DNA of 64,000 bases, from contig NZ_JASVDS010000008.1 of assembly GCF_030285365.1 (NCBI RefSeq), forward strand, positions 113,744 to 177,743. Reading direction: 5' to 3'. Positions 43,933-50,189 of this stretch are shown here, piece by piece. A model generated the notes under the pieces. The model was not told where the DNA came from, ran no database searches, and saw only the letters and a list, made by a program, of their open reading frames with translations. The translations under genes and the position numbers were made by a program. This DNA is from Roseateles subflavus. Lineage in GTDB: Bacteria > Pseudomonadota > Gammaproteobacteria > Burkholderiales > Burkholderiaceae_C. Within the stretch, counting starts at the first letter, position 1. Each line of letters starts with the position of its first letter.

Positions 43933-43948
43933 GTCGCTGTTTCCGTTC

Positions 43949-44140
43949 TCAGTTGGTGGGGTTGGCCGAGGCCCGAGACTTGGTGAACTCGGCCAGCACC
44001 TTCTTGGCGATGGCGCCGTCCAGGTACAAATTGCAGTCTCCGAGAACGGCGTTTGTGTATTCGATGCGGATCACGCCCTGGTCGTCATGAACAACCCGGT
44101 AGGCCTTGCGGCCCAGCTTGATTGTGGTTGTCGTTGCCAT
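43949..44140 (-). CDS. Small-gene array: 63-aa unknown
   Basis: Beta-rich N-terminal part (TTTIKLGRKAYRVVHDDQG) and a helical end (AIAKKVLAEFTKSRA). Short gap to both neighbours. No family recognised. Confidence 0.6.
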   Translation of the reverse strand: MATTTTIKLGRKAYRVVHDDQGVIRIEYTNAVLGDCNLYLDGAIAKKVLAEFTKSRASANPTN

Positions 44141-44154
44141 CGCACCAGGCAGCC

Positions 44155-44484
44155 TTATGCAAGACCCGCAAGGGTCGCGTGCAGCGCCTGGCCGTCGCTG
44201 GTGTCGTGCGAGGCGATACCCCGCACGCCTTCAAGGCCGGCGCCTTCAATCCGGTAGATCGCCGTCGTGCGCGGCCCGACCGTGGCCTTGATGTTGGTCC
44301 CTGTCTTCGCGAAGCGCTGCCGCCCGCCAAACTTCGCCAACTCGCCACCTGACAAACCCAGGAGCGGCGAGGCCTTGGTGGGCACGCGCACCACCTCCTC
44401 GCGCGTCCTCCCGTCGGGCTCGAAGCCGGCGCGAAGCAGCGCGTCAATCGCACACGCCATCGCTTGCTGAGTCTTCGTCGTCAT
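44155..44484 (-). CDS. Small-gene array: 109-aa unknown
   Basis: Helical first third, then Gly/Lys-rich beta-type sequence (RQRFAKTGTNIKATVGPRTTAIYRIEG). Ribosome site AGGAAGGG. No family recognised. Confidence 0.6.
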   Translation of the reverse strand: MTTKTQQAMACAIDALLRAGFEPDGRTREEVVRVPTKASPLLGLSGGELAKFGGRQRFAKTGTNIKATVGPRTTAIYRIEGAGLEGVRGIASHDTSDGQALHATLAGLA

Positions 44485-44498
44485 GGCGCCCTTCCTGT

Positions 44499-44738
44499 CT
44501 ACTTCAGCCAGGCCACTTCAGCGGCCGGTGCGTTGGATTTGTAAACGCTCGGCATGTTGCCGTCGTACTTGCGATGCTTGAGTTCGATGCCAGAACGGCT
44601 CATGGTCCATACCGTCTTGTCGGTATGCCGGGTGATCGGGCCAGCGTAAGTCCTAAGGCCCACGCGACACGCAATGCTGCCGAGGACGTTGCCGTCCTTG
44701 TCGATCACATGCAGGCGAATGGAAGCGGTGGCAGTCAT
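44499..44738 (-). CDS. Small-gene array: beta-rich 79-aa unknown
   Basis: ATG 44738. Alternating polar/hydrophobic pattern (ASIRLHVIDKDGNVLGSIACRVGL) suggests a small beta fold. No motif recognised. Confidence 0.6.
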   Translation of the reverse strand: MTATASIRLHVIDKDGNVLGSIACRVGLRTYAGPITRHTDKTVWTMSRSGIELKHRKYDGNMPSVYKSNAPAAEVAWLK

Positions 44739-44752
44739 GGCCTTTTCGCTCT

Positions 44753-45019
44753 TCAAACCGGGATTAGATCCACCGCGTCCTTGGCCTCTTTGAGCGAGAG
44801 TCCGGTCTTGCTGCGGTAGAACTTGATGGCTTGGATGACGCCGTGGCCGCCCTGCTTCTTGAGGCGCGCACACTCGGCACGGAGGGCGGCATGATCTAGA
44901 GGTTCGGCGCCTCGCAGATCTTGAACCTCCTCGTCAAGCAGCGTCTGCAGTTCAGCACGAAGGGCATTGATCCGGTTGGTGCGCCAGACTCGACGTTGAA
45001 CTTGATCTTTCGGATCCAT
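44753..45019 (-). CDS. Small-gene array: L7/L12 C-terminal-domain-like protein
   Basis: 88 aa. The last 35 residues (GVIQAIKFYRSKTGLSLKEAKDAVDLI) match the pattern of the ribosomal L7/L12 C-terminal domain (vIkxvRexTgLgLKEAKdlVe), with a helical N-terminal half containing two Cys. Such stand-alone domains occur in phages and plasmids. A translation-related role is possible but unproven. Confidence 0.65.
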   Translation of the reverse strand: MDPKDQVQRRVWRTNRINALRAELQTLLDEEVQDLRGAEPLDHAALRAECARLKKQGGHGVIQAIKFYRSKTGLSLKEAKDAVDLIPV

Positions 45020-45034
45020 AGCTCTTTCCGATGG

Positions 45035-45355
45035 TCAGACGGTGATCGACAAGCTCGCCGGCTTGGCCGCCCAACGTGCCCGACGATTCGCCTCAAAGTC
45101 GGAATCAATCTCCCGCACTGCCGCGTCGACCTCCTGCTGCAGGTCTGATCGAATGCCGGTAAGAGCGAGAGCCTTGGCGAGAGCAGTGCCGTACCGATCG
45201 AGCAGCGTTGCCGAGAACTGAGGGGTCTCAGCACCTCGAGCTACTGCAGCGCGGCGGCTGGCCGCCGCCTGTCGAAACTCGACCGCCACGTTGTTGACGA
45301 TGGATTCAAAGATGTGCCCGGGGATCACCCCGTCTGCCAGGTCGAGTAGGTCCAT
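45035..45355 (-). CDS. Small-gene array: helical unknown
   Basis: 106 aa. Almost entirely helical, Ala/Arg-rich. An AAGAGGGAGA purine run precedes the ATG. No known motif. Confidence 0.6.
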   Translation of the reverse strand: MDLLDLADGVIPGHIFESIVNNVAVEFRQAAASRRAAVARGAETPQFSATLLDRYGTALAKALALTGIRSDLQQEVDAAVREIDSDFEANRRARWAAKPASLSITV

Positions 45356-45376
45356 AGTGTTCTCCCTCTTTCCATG

Positions 45377-45856
45377 TCATTCGGCATCGTAGGCCGCCCA
45401 GGCTTCTTGCGGCTTCATCGAGAGCCGGCGCCTGCAAGCGGCAGAACTTCGGTCATAGTCATCCTGTTCCAGGCTGACGATTTTGCGAAGTGCATCGCTG
45501 GGCCGAGCGAGGTATCGGGACATGGCACCCACAAGTATTGCGAGGTCCCTCGCAGCGGTATCGCACTTCAGGAATGGGGCGTACTCGTCCTGCATAAGCA
45601 AGTCGCCACCAGGAAGCCCTGGAGCAGAAGCCATTCGCTTCTCGGCACGCTCAAGGTAGACAACATCATGCTTCTCAAAAGCTACTGCAATCCTTGCGTG
45701 CTCGATCTCGACGGGCTTCATCCATTGAGCGACCTTCGCCTGTGCAGCCGCGATGCTCTGCGGTGCAGGAGCACCTGGCGAGGCTACAACGACCGAAGGA
45801 AAAATGAGGATTGCCGAAATGGCGAGAGCAGCAAGCGCTGGGGATATTGGCTTCAC
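45377..45856 (-). CDS. Small-gene array: exported protein
   Basis: 159 aa. Clear Sec signal: hydrophobic 8-23 ending VVVAS. The mature part is helical with two Cys (LKCDTAARD, SAACRRRL), probably one disulfide in the periplasm. Confidence 0.65.
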   Translation of the reverse strand: MKPISPALAALAISAILIFPSVVVASPGAPAPQSIAAAQAKVAQWMKPVEIEHARIAVAFEKHDVVYLERAEKRMASAPGLPGGDLLMQDEYAPFLKCDTAARDLAILVGAMSRYLARPSDALRKIVSLEQDDYDRSSAACRRRLSMKPQEAWAAYDAE

Positions 45857-45871
45857 TCGTCGTTTCCTTAG

Positions 45872-46141
45872 TTAGAACGTCAACGCAGAGCGTTCGACGG
45901 TGATCCCGTAGTGCGTCTGCATCAGGTCGCAGAACTCGACCCAATCGGCCTGACCAGGCGCTCCGTGGGTGCAGCGCAGACACTGACTAGCTCCTGCCAG
46001 CTGCTCGGTGACCGTCGTGTGAACGTCCATTCCGAACACCTTGGAGAAGCGGCCCACCGTGGAGCCGTCGTTGGCATGAACCCAGACAGTTCGCCTATCC
46101 GCGCTGACCTGCACCCGGTCGTCATGTTCGACGTGCTGCAT
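45872..46141 (-). CDS. Small-gene array: 89-aa unknown with Cys pair
   Basis: ATG 46141 with AAGGAA. Beta-type N-terminus, then a QCLRC motif and a third Cys (EFCDL). Possible metal site. Confidence 0.6.
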   Translation of the reverse strand: MQHVEHDDRVQVSADRRTVWVHANDGSTVGRFSKVFGMDVHTTVTEQLAGASQCLRCTHGAPGQADWVEFCDLMQTHYGITVERSALTF

Positions 46142-46193
46142 GGCTGTTTCCTTCGCTCAGTGGTGCGTCGCGGCGGCGCGACTGCTCCCTCTT

Positions 46194-46580
46194 TCAGCTG
46201 ACGCGAGCGCCAACCGAGTCGCACTTGAAGGTCTCTTCGCTCATGCTCTGGTCAGGGATCACTTCCCTGGCAGGGTCGCCGCCCATTCGCCTGGTGCCGC
46301 CAGAAAACACCGTCCGAACGCATACGCCGCGAGAATTACTACGGGTCACCAGTTCGCCCGATGTGGTCAGCTTGCCGCGGGTGACGCGGCATTCGTTCTC
46401 ATCTTCAAGGTTGGGGTGGTCGAGATCCTTGGGCATGGTGCAACCCACAGGGCCGCTGACCGAGCTGTTGAAGGGTGCGTACTGACGCGTGTCCTTGATG
46501 ACGACCACGTCGCCCTGCGCATGCGCTGTGATTGCGAAGATGGCGGACGCAACAATGGCGCTAGCAGCGATCTTGTTCAT
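46194..46580 (-). CDS. Small-gene array: exported protein with four cysteines
   Basis: 128 aa. Signal peptide residues 1-21 ending ITAHAQ. The mature part has four Cys (GCTMPKD, NECRV, GVCVRT, FKCDS), consistent with two periplasmic disulfides. No family recognised. Confidence 0.65.
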   Translation of the reverse strand: MNKIAASAIVASAIFAITAHAQGDVVVIKDTRQYAPFNSSVSGPVGCTMPKDLDHPNLEDENECRVTRGKLTTSGELVTRSNSRGVCVRTVFSGGTRRMGGDPAREVIPDQSMSEETFKCDSVGARVS

Positions 46581-46670
46581 GGGATTCCTCTCCTGTTTTG
46601 TTGGTTGATTTGATCAGGCTACAGAGATAGCACCAGCGTTCAAGTTCCGCCACGCCCGCCTGATTCCTGT

Positions 46671-46862
46671 TCAGTTGGTCGGCGCCGGCAGCGGTCCGAC
46701 GAGTTTCTCACCTTCGCGGGCCCAGGTCTGTCGGCTGCCGTTGGTGAAGCGCACGAAGTCTTCGCCTGCACGCTTCTCACAGATCGCCGGCGCCTTGCCA
46801 GGAACCACGTACCAGTACGCGCCTGGTGCGAGCTTCTGCGGGGTGTTGTCGGTCGATGCCAT
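46671..46862 (-). CDS. Small-gene array: 63-aa unknown
   Basis: ATG 46862 with AGGAAAAGAG. Beta-type sequence with APGAYWYVVPGKAPAICEKRAG and aromatic residues. A 90-base gap separates it from the next gene. Confidence 0.6.
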   Translation of the reverse strand: MASTDNTPQKLAPGAYWYVVPGKAPAICEKRAGEDFVRFTNGSRQTWAREGEKLVGPLPAPTN

Positions 46863-46881
46863 GAGTGCTCTTTTCCTGTAG

Positions 46882-47067
46882 TCAGGCAGTGATGCCGTAG
46901 CGTGCCGACAGTTCGGCAATGCGGTGCTCGCGTTGCAGCTCGGCAGTGTGCGTGGCCTCGGAGGCCAGCTTGGGATTTGCCGAGATGGATGTCATGTAGC
47001 GCTCACTCTGGCGCACCAGACTAACCAGTTCGTTCAAGTCGCGGCGCATTTCGTCATAGATGCCCAT
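46882..47067 (-). CDS. Small-gene array: 61-aa helical unknown
   Basis: Charged helical peptide over its full length, likely coiled coil. AAGGAA precedes the ATG. Confidence 0.6.
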   Translation of the reverse strand: MGIYDEMRRDLNELVSLVRQSERYMTSISANPKLASEATHTAELQREHRIAELSARYGITA

Positions 47068-47084
47068 GGGGTCGTTTCCTTGCG

Positions 47085-47318
47085 TCAGGCCGAGGCCTGC
47101 AGATTGGTTTGCGCTGCGGGTGCGCTTACCGTCAACAGCGCCGCCGCAACGCGCTTCGATACGCGATAGATGGTGCCACGCTTGGTGGCCAGCGAATGAG
47201 TGAACGACGTGCCGCCAGCCGTGCAGAAGGTGGTACCCAACGGCGTGAGCGTCGCACCGTTCTTCATCGCGCGGATTGCAGCGTCAGCACCGATGGAAGG
47301 CAGTTCGTGTTCGTGCAT
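47085..47318 (-). CDS. Small-gene array: 77-aa unknown
   Basis: Thr/Gly-rich middle and a hydrophobic helical end finishing QASA at a stop context shared with the 41907 gene. AGGAA precedes the ATG. Confidence 0.6.
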   Translation of the reverse strand: MHEHELPSIGADAAIRAMKNGATLTPLGTTFCTAGGTSFTHSLATKRGTIYRVSKRVAAALLTVSAPAAQTNLQASA

Positions 47319-47337
47319 GGCATCGTTTCCTCGGTGT

Positions 47338-47568
47338 TCAAACCGCAGCCTCGGCTCTCTTGTGGAGCTCGGCGACCTGGCAGCGTGCGTCCTCTGCGAT
47401 GGAGTTATCGAATTCGGGATGCTGTTCGATCAGTTCGAGAAGGGTCATCTCGTCTTCCAACGACATCGCCGTTTGGTAGGGCTCCAAGAGCTTCAGCGCC
47501 TGCTGCACCGCAGCCCTGCCGGCGGCGTCAGACGGCGTACGAAATACGATGGTCGTGTAGTTGCTCAT
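47338..47568 (-). CDS. Small-gene array: acidic helical unknown
   Basis: 76 aa, about 13 Asp/Glu against five Lys/Arg, helical, no motif. AAGAGAGAG precedes the ATG. Acidic like the 41226 and 47883 products. Confidence 0.6.
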   Translation of the reverse strand: MSNYTTIVFRTPSDAAGRAAVQQALKLLEPYQTAMSLEDEMTLLELIEQHPEFDNSIAEDARCQVAELHKRAEAAV

Positions 47569-47583
47569 TGCTCTCTCTTTCCT

Positions 47584-47865
47584 TCAGCCGCGAGCGGCGC
47601 TGTAGCCAGGAACGTTGGCCTCGGCGAAGTCGATGAGGCGCTTGGCCACATGAGCGGCCTTGTGGTCCTTCTCGGCCTGCGACTCGAAGATGCGCTCCGG
47701 GCGGTCACGGTGTTCCACCCAGACGCGCCAGCCGTTGCTAGCCACCGTCTCGGCCGCAGCCAGCGCTTCCGCACGCGACAAGGGGTTGTCGGCGTTCGCG
47801 GTCACCCGGGTGAACATGGCCGGATTGCCGACAACGTACATGAGGTTCCAGACCTTCTTGCTCAC
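47584..47865 (-). CDS. Small-gene array: 93-aa unknown
   Basis: GTG 47865 after GGAAGAGAG. Contains SRAEALAAAETVASNGWRVWVEHR, which suggests a small alpha/beta fold, and a basic helical tail. Confidence 0.6.
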   Translation of the reverse strand: MSKKVWNLMYVVGNPAMFTRVTANADNPLSRAEALAAAETVASNGWRVWVEHRDRPERIFESQAEKDHKAAHVAKRLIDFAEANVPGYSAARG

Positions 47866-47882
47866 GACTCTCTTCCGTTTGG

Positions 47883-48095
47883 TTAGATCTGACCACTGGC
47901 GTACTCCGCCATGATCCAGTAGCTCACCTGCACCAAGTCCTTGTCGTCCATACCCTCCAAGTCGCCGCGCTCGTAGCTGCATTCCTCGAACGTGATCGAA
48001 AACTCCACGATGTCGCAGCGCTCCTGCTCCGTCAGCATGCGGCTTTGGGGCCAGCCGTAGCAATGCAAGTCCTCGATCAGTTGCCCAATGTTCAT
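47883..48095 (-). CDS. Small-gene array: acidic 70-aa unknown
   Basis: ATG 48095, weak GAGGC site. Acidic, with Trp/Tyr and two Cys. Compatible with a small protein-binding or DNA-mimic fold; no match claimed. Confidence 0.6.
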   Translation of the reverse strand: MNIGQLIEDLHCYGWPQSRMLTEQERCDIVEFSITFEECSYERGDLEGMDDKDLVQVSYWIMAEYASGQI

Positions 48096-48114
48096 AACGC
48101 CTCGGTTCATTGGG

Positions 48115-48255
48115 TCAGGCTGCGGCGCGCATAGCTGCGCGGTACTCGCGGATCTGCGGCACATAGCCGTAGGCACGGAACTCATGCCGGCCGATCTTGC
48201 CCAGCAGACCGCGCAAGTCGGCGATGGCTGCGGCGTAGGTGCTCTTGGTGAACAT
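48115..48255 (-). CDS. Small-gene array: first gene, 46 aa
   Basis: ATG 48255 behind AAGGAAG, 30 bases after the -10 box of the array promoter. Basic helical peptide ending RAAA. It is the first gene expressed when the promoter is active. Confidence 0.6.
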   Translation of the reverse strand: MFTKSTYAAAIADLRGLLGKIGRHEFRAYGYVPQIREYRAAMRAAA

Positions 48256-48281
48256 GAGCGCTTCCTTGCTCTGTTGATAGC

Positions 48282-48515
48282 TCAATTATCAGTATCACTG
48301 TGATACTTGTCAAGCAGGGATTCAAACTTCTTTTGCAGCCCCTCACGCTGGACGAGCAGGAGGGCCACGGTCAGCTTTGCAATGTGCTCCGGGACTGGCT
48401 GCGTGCCTGTGGCATAACGCTTCACCGACACCTCCGAAATTCCCAGTCGCCTTGCCATGTCGGCGTGCCCATCAGCAACGGCCGATTCAACGGCCCTGAA
48501 TTCATCATTGGTCAT
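48282..48515 (-). CDS. Cro/CI-type repressor of the small-gene array
   Basis: 77 aa. Helix-turn-helix at about residues 17-45 (HADMARRLGISEVSVKRYATGTQPV), then a helical C-terminal end that may dimerise. The promoter of the downstream array lies over its last codons, and a second operator-like site lies 10-24 bases upstream of its start. Both arrangements fit an autoregulated repressor. Confidence 0.8.
   Translation of the reverse strand: MTNDEFRAVESAVADGHADMARRLGISEVSVKRYATGTQPVPEHIAKLTVALLLVQREGLQKKFESLLDKYHSDTDN
48285..48313 (-). promoter_or_regulatory. Array promoter with operator filling the spacer
   Basis: On the minus strand TTGACA (48313-48308) and GATAAT (48290-48285) are separated by exactly 17 bases. 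Those 17 bases are the perfect palindrome AGTATCACAGTGATACT. It lies within the end of the repressor gene and reads into the small-gene array. A bound dimer would block RNA polymerase. Confidence 0.8.
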
Positions 48516-48524
48516 GACGCTAGC

Positions 48525-48539
48525 GTATCACGGTGATCC
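48525..48539. promoter_or_regulatory. Second operator-like site ahead of the repressor gene
   Basis: GTATCACGGTGATCC differs from the array operator core (GTATCACTGTGATAC) at two positions. On the minus strand TAGCCA and TACGCT, 17 bases apart, flank it as a weak promoter for the repressor gene. Confidence 0.55.
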
Positions 48540-48547
48540 TGTATTGG

Positions 48548-48937
48548 CTAGATCACCCTGGAAACGATTCGACCGAGATTCACCGGGTCGCCTTCGCACA
48601 ACGCCTTGGCCGCGGAGAGCATGGCCAGGCCCAGCACCTCGCGGAGGTGCCTCAGGTCGTAGCCATCGCGGTGCAGGCGCACGCCGAACGTGCGCCGCGT
48701 GGACGTGGCGCCTGCCCCTTCGATGCCTGCCTGGTCGTGCAGCTTGCGGATGCTGTTCAGCGACTCGCAGGACCGGGACGTGTTGCCGGCGCCGATCTCG
48801 CGCGTGGTCAGCGTGAAGGGTCGGCCGTCGTTGGTCAGGAACACCAGGCCGCGCCACCGGGAGCGCCAGGCGGTGACGCCTTGCCCGAGCTTCAGCCTCT
48901 CCGAGATCGCAATCTCGGAAAGATCGAGGATGGCCAA
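48548..48937 (-). pseudogene. Truncated tyrosine-recombinase-like sequence
   Basis: 129 aa from a TTG; the frame is open upstream to about 48982 without a better start. TSTRRTFGVRLHRDGYDLRHLREVLG matches the recombinase HxLRHTFATHLLxxGxDLRxIQxxLG region, but Ser replaces the catalytic His. The later His/Trp and the nucleophile Tyr are absent (LAMLSAAKALCEGD). The core-binding domain is missing. It is either a remnant or a catalytically dead DNA-binding derivative. Confidence 0.65.
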
Positions 48938-49028
48938 GCCGACATCGGAGGGTGCAGCCGGACCCTGGCGTGGGCAAGTTCAGATCACCTCGGATGCGGA
49001 AAATGTTAAGTTTCGCCAACATATGCGA

Positions 49029-49059
49029 TTGCAAAACGCATAGGAAAATTTGCTATACT
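49029..49059 (+). promoter_or_regulatory. Promoter for the putative sRNA
   Basis: TTGCAA at 49029-49034 and an extended -10 TGCTATACT (TATACT at 49054-49059) are 19 bases apart. A TATGCG / CGCATA inverted repeat (49022-49042) brackets the -35 element. Confidence 0.55.
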
Positions 49060-49065
49060 GGCCTT

Positions 49066-49167
49066 GGGCTTCGGCTCCCTGCTTTTCCTCCCTGGGCAGG
49101 AGCCTTAACGTAATGACAGCGATAAGGCTTTGCGACCCCGGCTCTGACGAGTCGGGGTTTTCTTTTT
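49066..49167 (+). ncRNA. Putative structured sRNA with anti-Shine-Dalgarno loop
   Basis: About 100 bases from promoter to terminator with no ORF. The first hairpin pairs GGCTCC (49073-49078) with GGAGCC (49099-49104), extended by TGC/GCA, and exposes a loop containing TTTTCCTCCC. The loop is complementary to GGAGG ribosome sites. A linker and a terminator hairpin follow. Pyrimidine CCUCC loops are typical of trans-acting sRNAs that occlude ribosome sites. The RNA itself is inferred. Confidence 0.6.
49135..49167 (+). terminator. Rho-independent terminator of the putative sRNA
   Basis: ACCCCG-g-CTC pairs with GAG-t-CGGGGT around a TGAC loop, followed by TTTTCTTTTTTT. Strong stem and long U-tract on the plus strand. 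Confidence 0.85.
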
Positions 49168-49204
49168 TTGCGATGTGCTGGCCAGCACGGCGCTGGCTGC
49201 CGGG

Positions 49205-49564
49205 CTATTCGAACGCGTAGAGACGGAAGAACTTGCCAACCGTCGCCGAATCTCCCGCCTCAACCGCCGAGCGGAGCAGAGCCAGGTGCTTGGCAAAGGT
49301 CTCGAGGGTGTAGCCCGCCATGCGGGGTTGCACCTCTTGAAGGCGCTGCTCGAAGTCATCGCGCAGCAGTTCCCCAGAAGCAGCTGGGTCGAGCGGCGCA
49401 GCCATGTCGTTCAAGGCGCGCGCCGCGATCGTGAGTGCGCCAGGCGCGCTGATCAGCATCCCTGAACCCTCGGCAGGATCCTGAATTGAGGAAGCCGCGA
49501 TCAGAAGCTCACCGAGCCTTTTCATGTCCAACAGGCCCATCTGGCGGCCTTGCGAGCGGCTCAT
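49205..49564 (-). CDS. Unknown helical protein downstream of the DUF262 gene
   Basis: 119 aa from ATG 49564, overlapping the DUF262 stop (ATGA). Helical, with two hydrophobic-amphipathic regions, and ends VGKFFRLYAFE. Tight coupling suggests it works with the DUF262-like protein. It also faces the sRNA terminator. Confidence 0.6.
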   Translation of the reverse strand: MSRSQGRQMGLLDMKRLGELLIAASSIQDPAEGSGMLISAPGALTIAARALNDMAAPLDPAASGELLRDDFEQRLQEVQPRMAGYTLETFAKHLALLRSAVEAGDSATVGKFFRLYAFE

Positions 49565-50175
49565 GGACGAGGCGCCCCGCAATGCTCGTCGTCGGCGACG
49601 GGCTGCCGATCGCAATGCGCGAGTGCACGCTCGTGCTCCTCGTGCGGCACGCCGCCGAAGTTCATCAGGTCGTAGAACTGACGCAGGTCTTGCTCGTCCG
49701 ACATTGGCACCAAGCCGCGCTCGAAAATCCGCCGCTCAAACCAGCGTTGCTCCACGAGGTCCAGCTCGGACCAAAGCGCCAGAACGCCGGCGGCGTCTGG
49801 CACGGCCAGCTTGTTCGTGAAGTACAACTCCAGCGCGTGGAGGCGCTGTTGGCCGTCGAGCACGCAGTTCGACAGTCGCGAGTACCGGACCTGATCAGAC
49901 TTCTCGAAATCGATGTCCGTCACCGAGTAGACCCCGAGAGGGATGCCCGTCCAGGCGCTGGTGATGAAGCGTCGGCTTTGGGCCTCGTCCCACTTCAACT
50001 CGCGCTGCCACGGTGCCAACGGCATCCCCATCACGAACCGATCGGCCCAAGGGTATTCGGCGCGAATCTCGGCTTCATCAGCGAGGAACCGTTCCAGCCC
50101 CATCCGCAGAACCGCGATGGCGCAGGGAGATACAAAGGGGGAACGCGATGGTCGCGGCATCCGAGGCGAGGTCAT
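49561..50175 (-). CDS. Short DUF262-like protein
   Basis: 204 aa, with an AAGGAAG ribosome site before ATG 50175. LAPWQRELKWDEAQSRRFI, IPLGVYSV and CVLDGQQRLHALELYF match the N-terminal DUF262 (ParB-like nuclease fold) module of GmrSD-type restriction proteins, including the DGQQR motif. The usual C-terminal HNH module is absent. It sits directly downstream of a C5 methyltransferase. Confidence 0.75.
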   Translation of the reverse strand: MTSPRMPRPSRSPFVSPCAIAVLRMGLERFLADEAEIRAEYPWADRFVMGMPLAPWQRELKWDEAQSRRFITSAWTGIPLGVYSVTDIDFEKSDQVRYSRLSNCVLDGQQRLHALELYFTNKLAVPDAAGVLALWSELDLVEQRWFERRIFERGLVPMSDEQDLRQFYDLMNFGGVPHEEHERALAHCDRQPVADDEHCGAPRP

Positions 50176-50189
50176 GTGCTTCCTTGATT

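Noticed and set aside
48528..49034. Arg-rich 168-aa minus-strand frame over the recombinase remnant
   Set aside because: It is a shifted frame of the recombinase-like sequence with no domain and poor composition.
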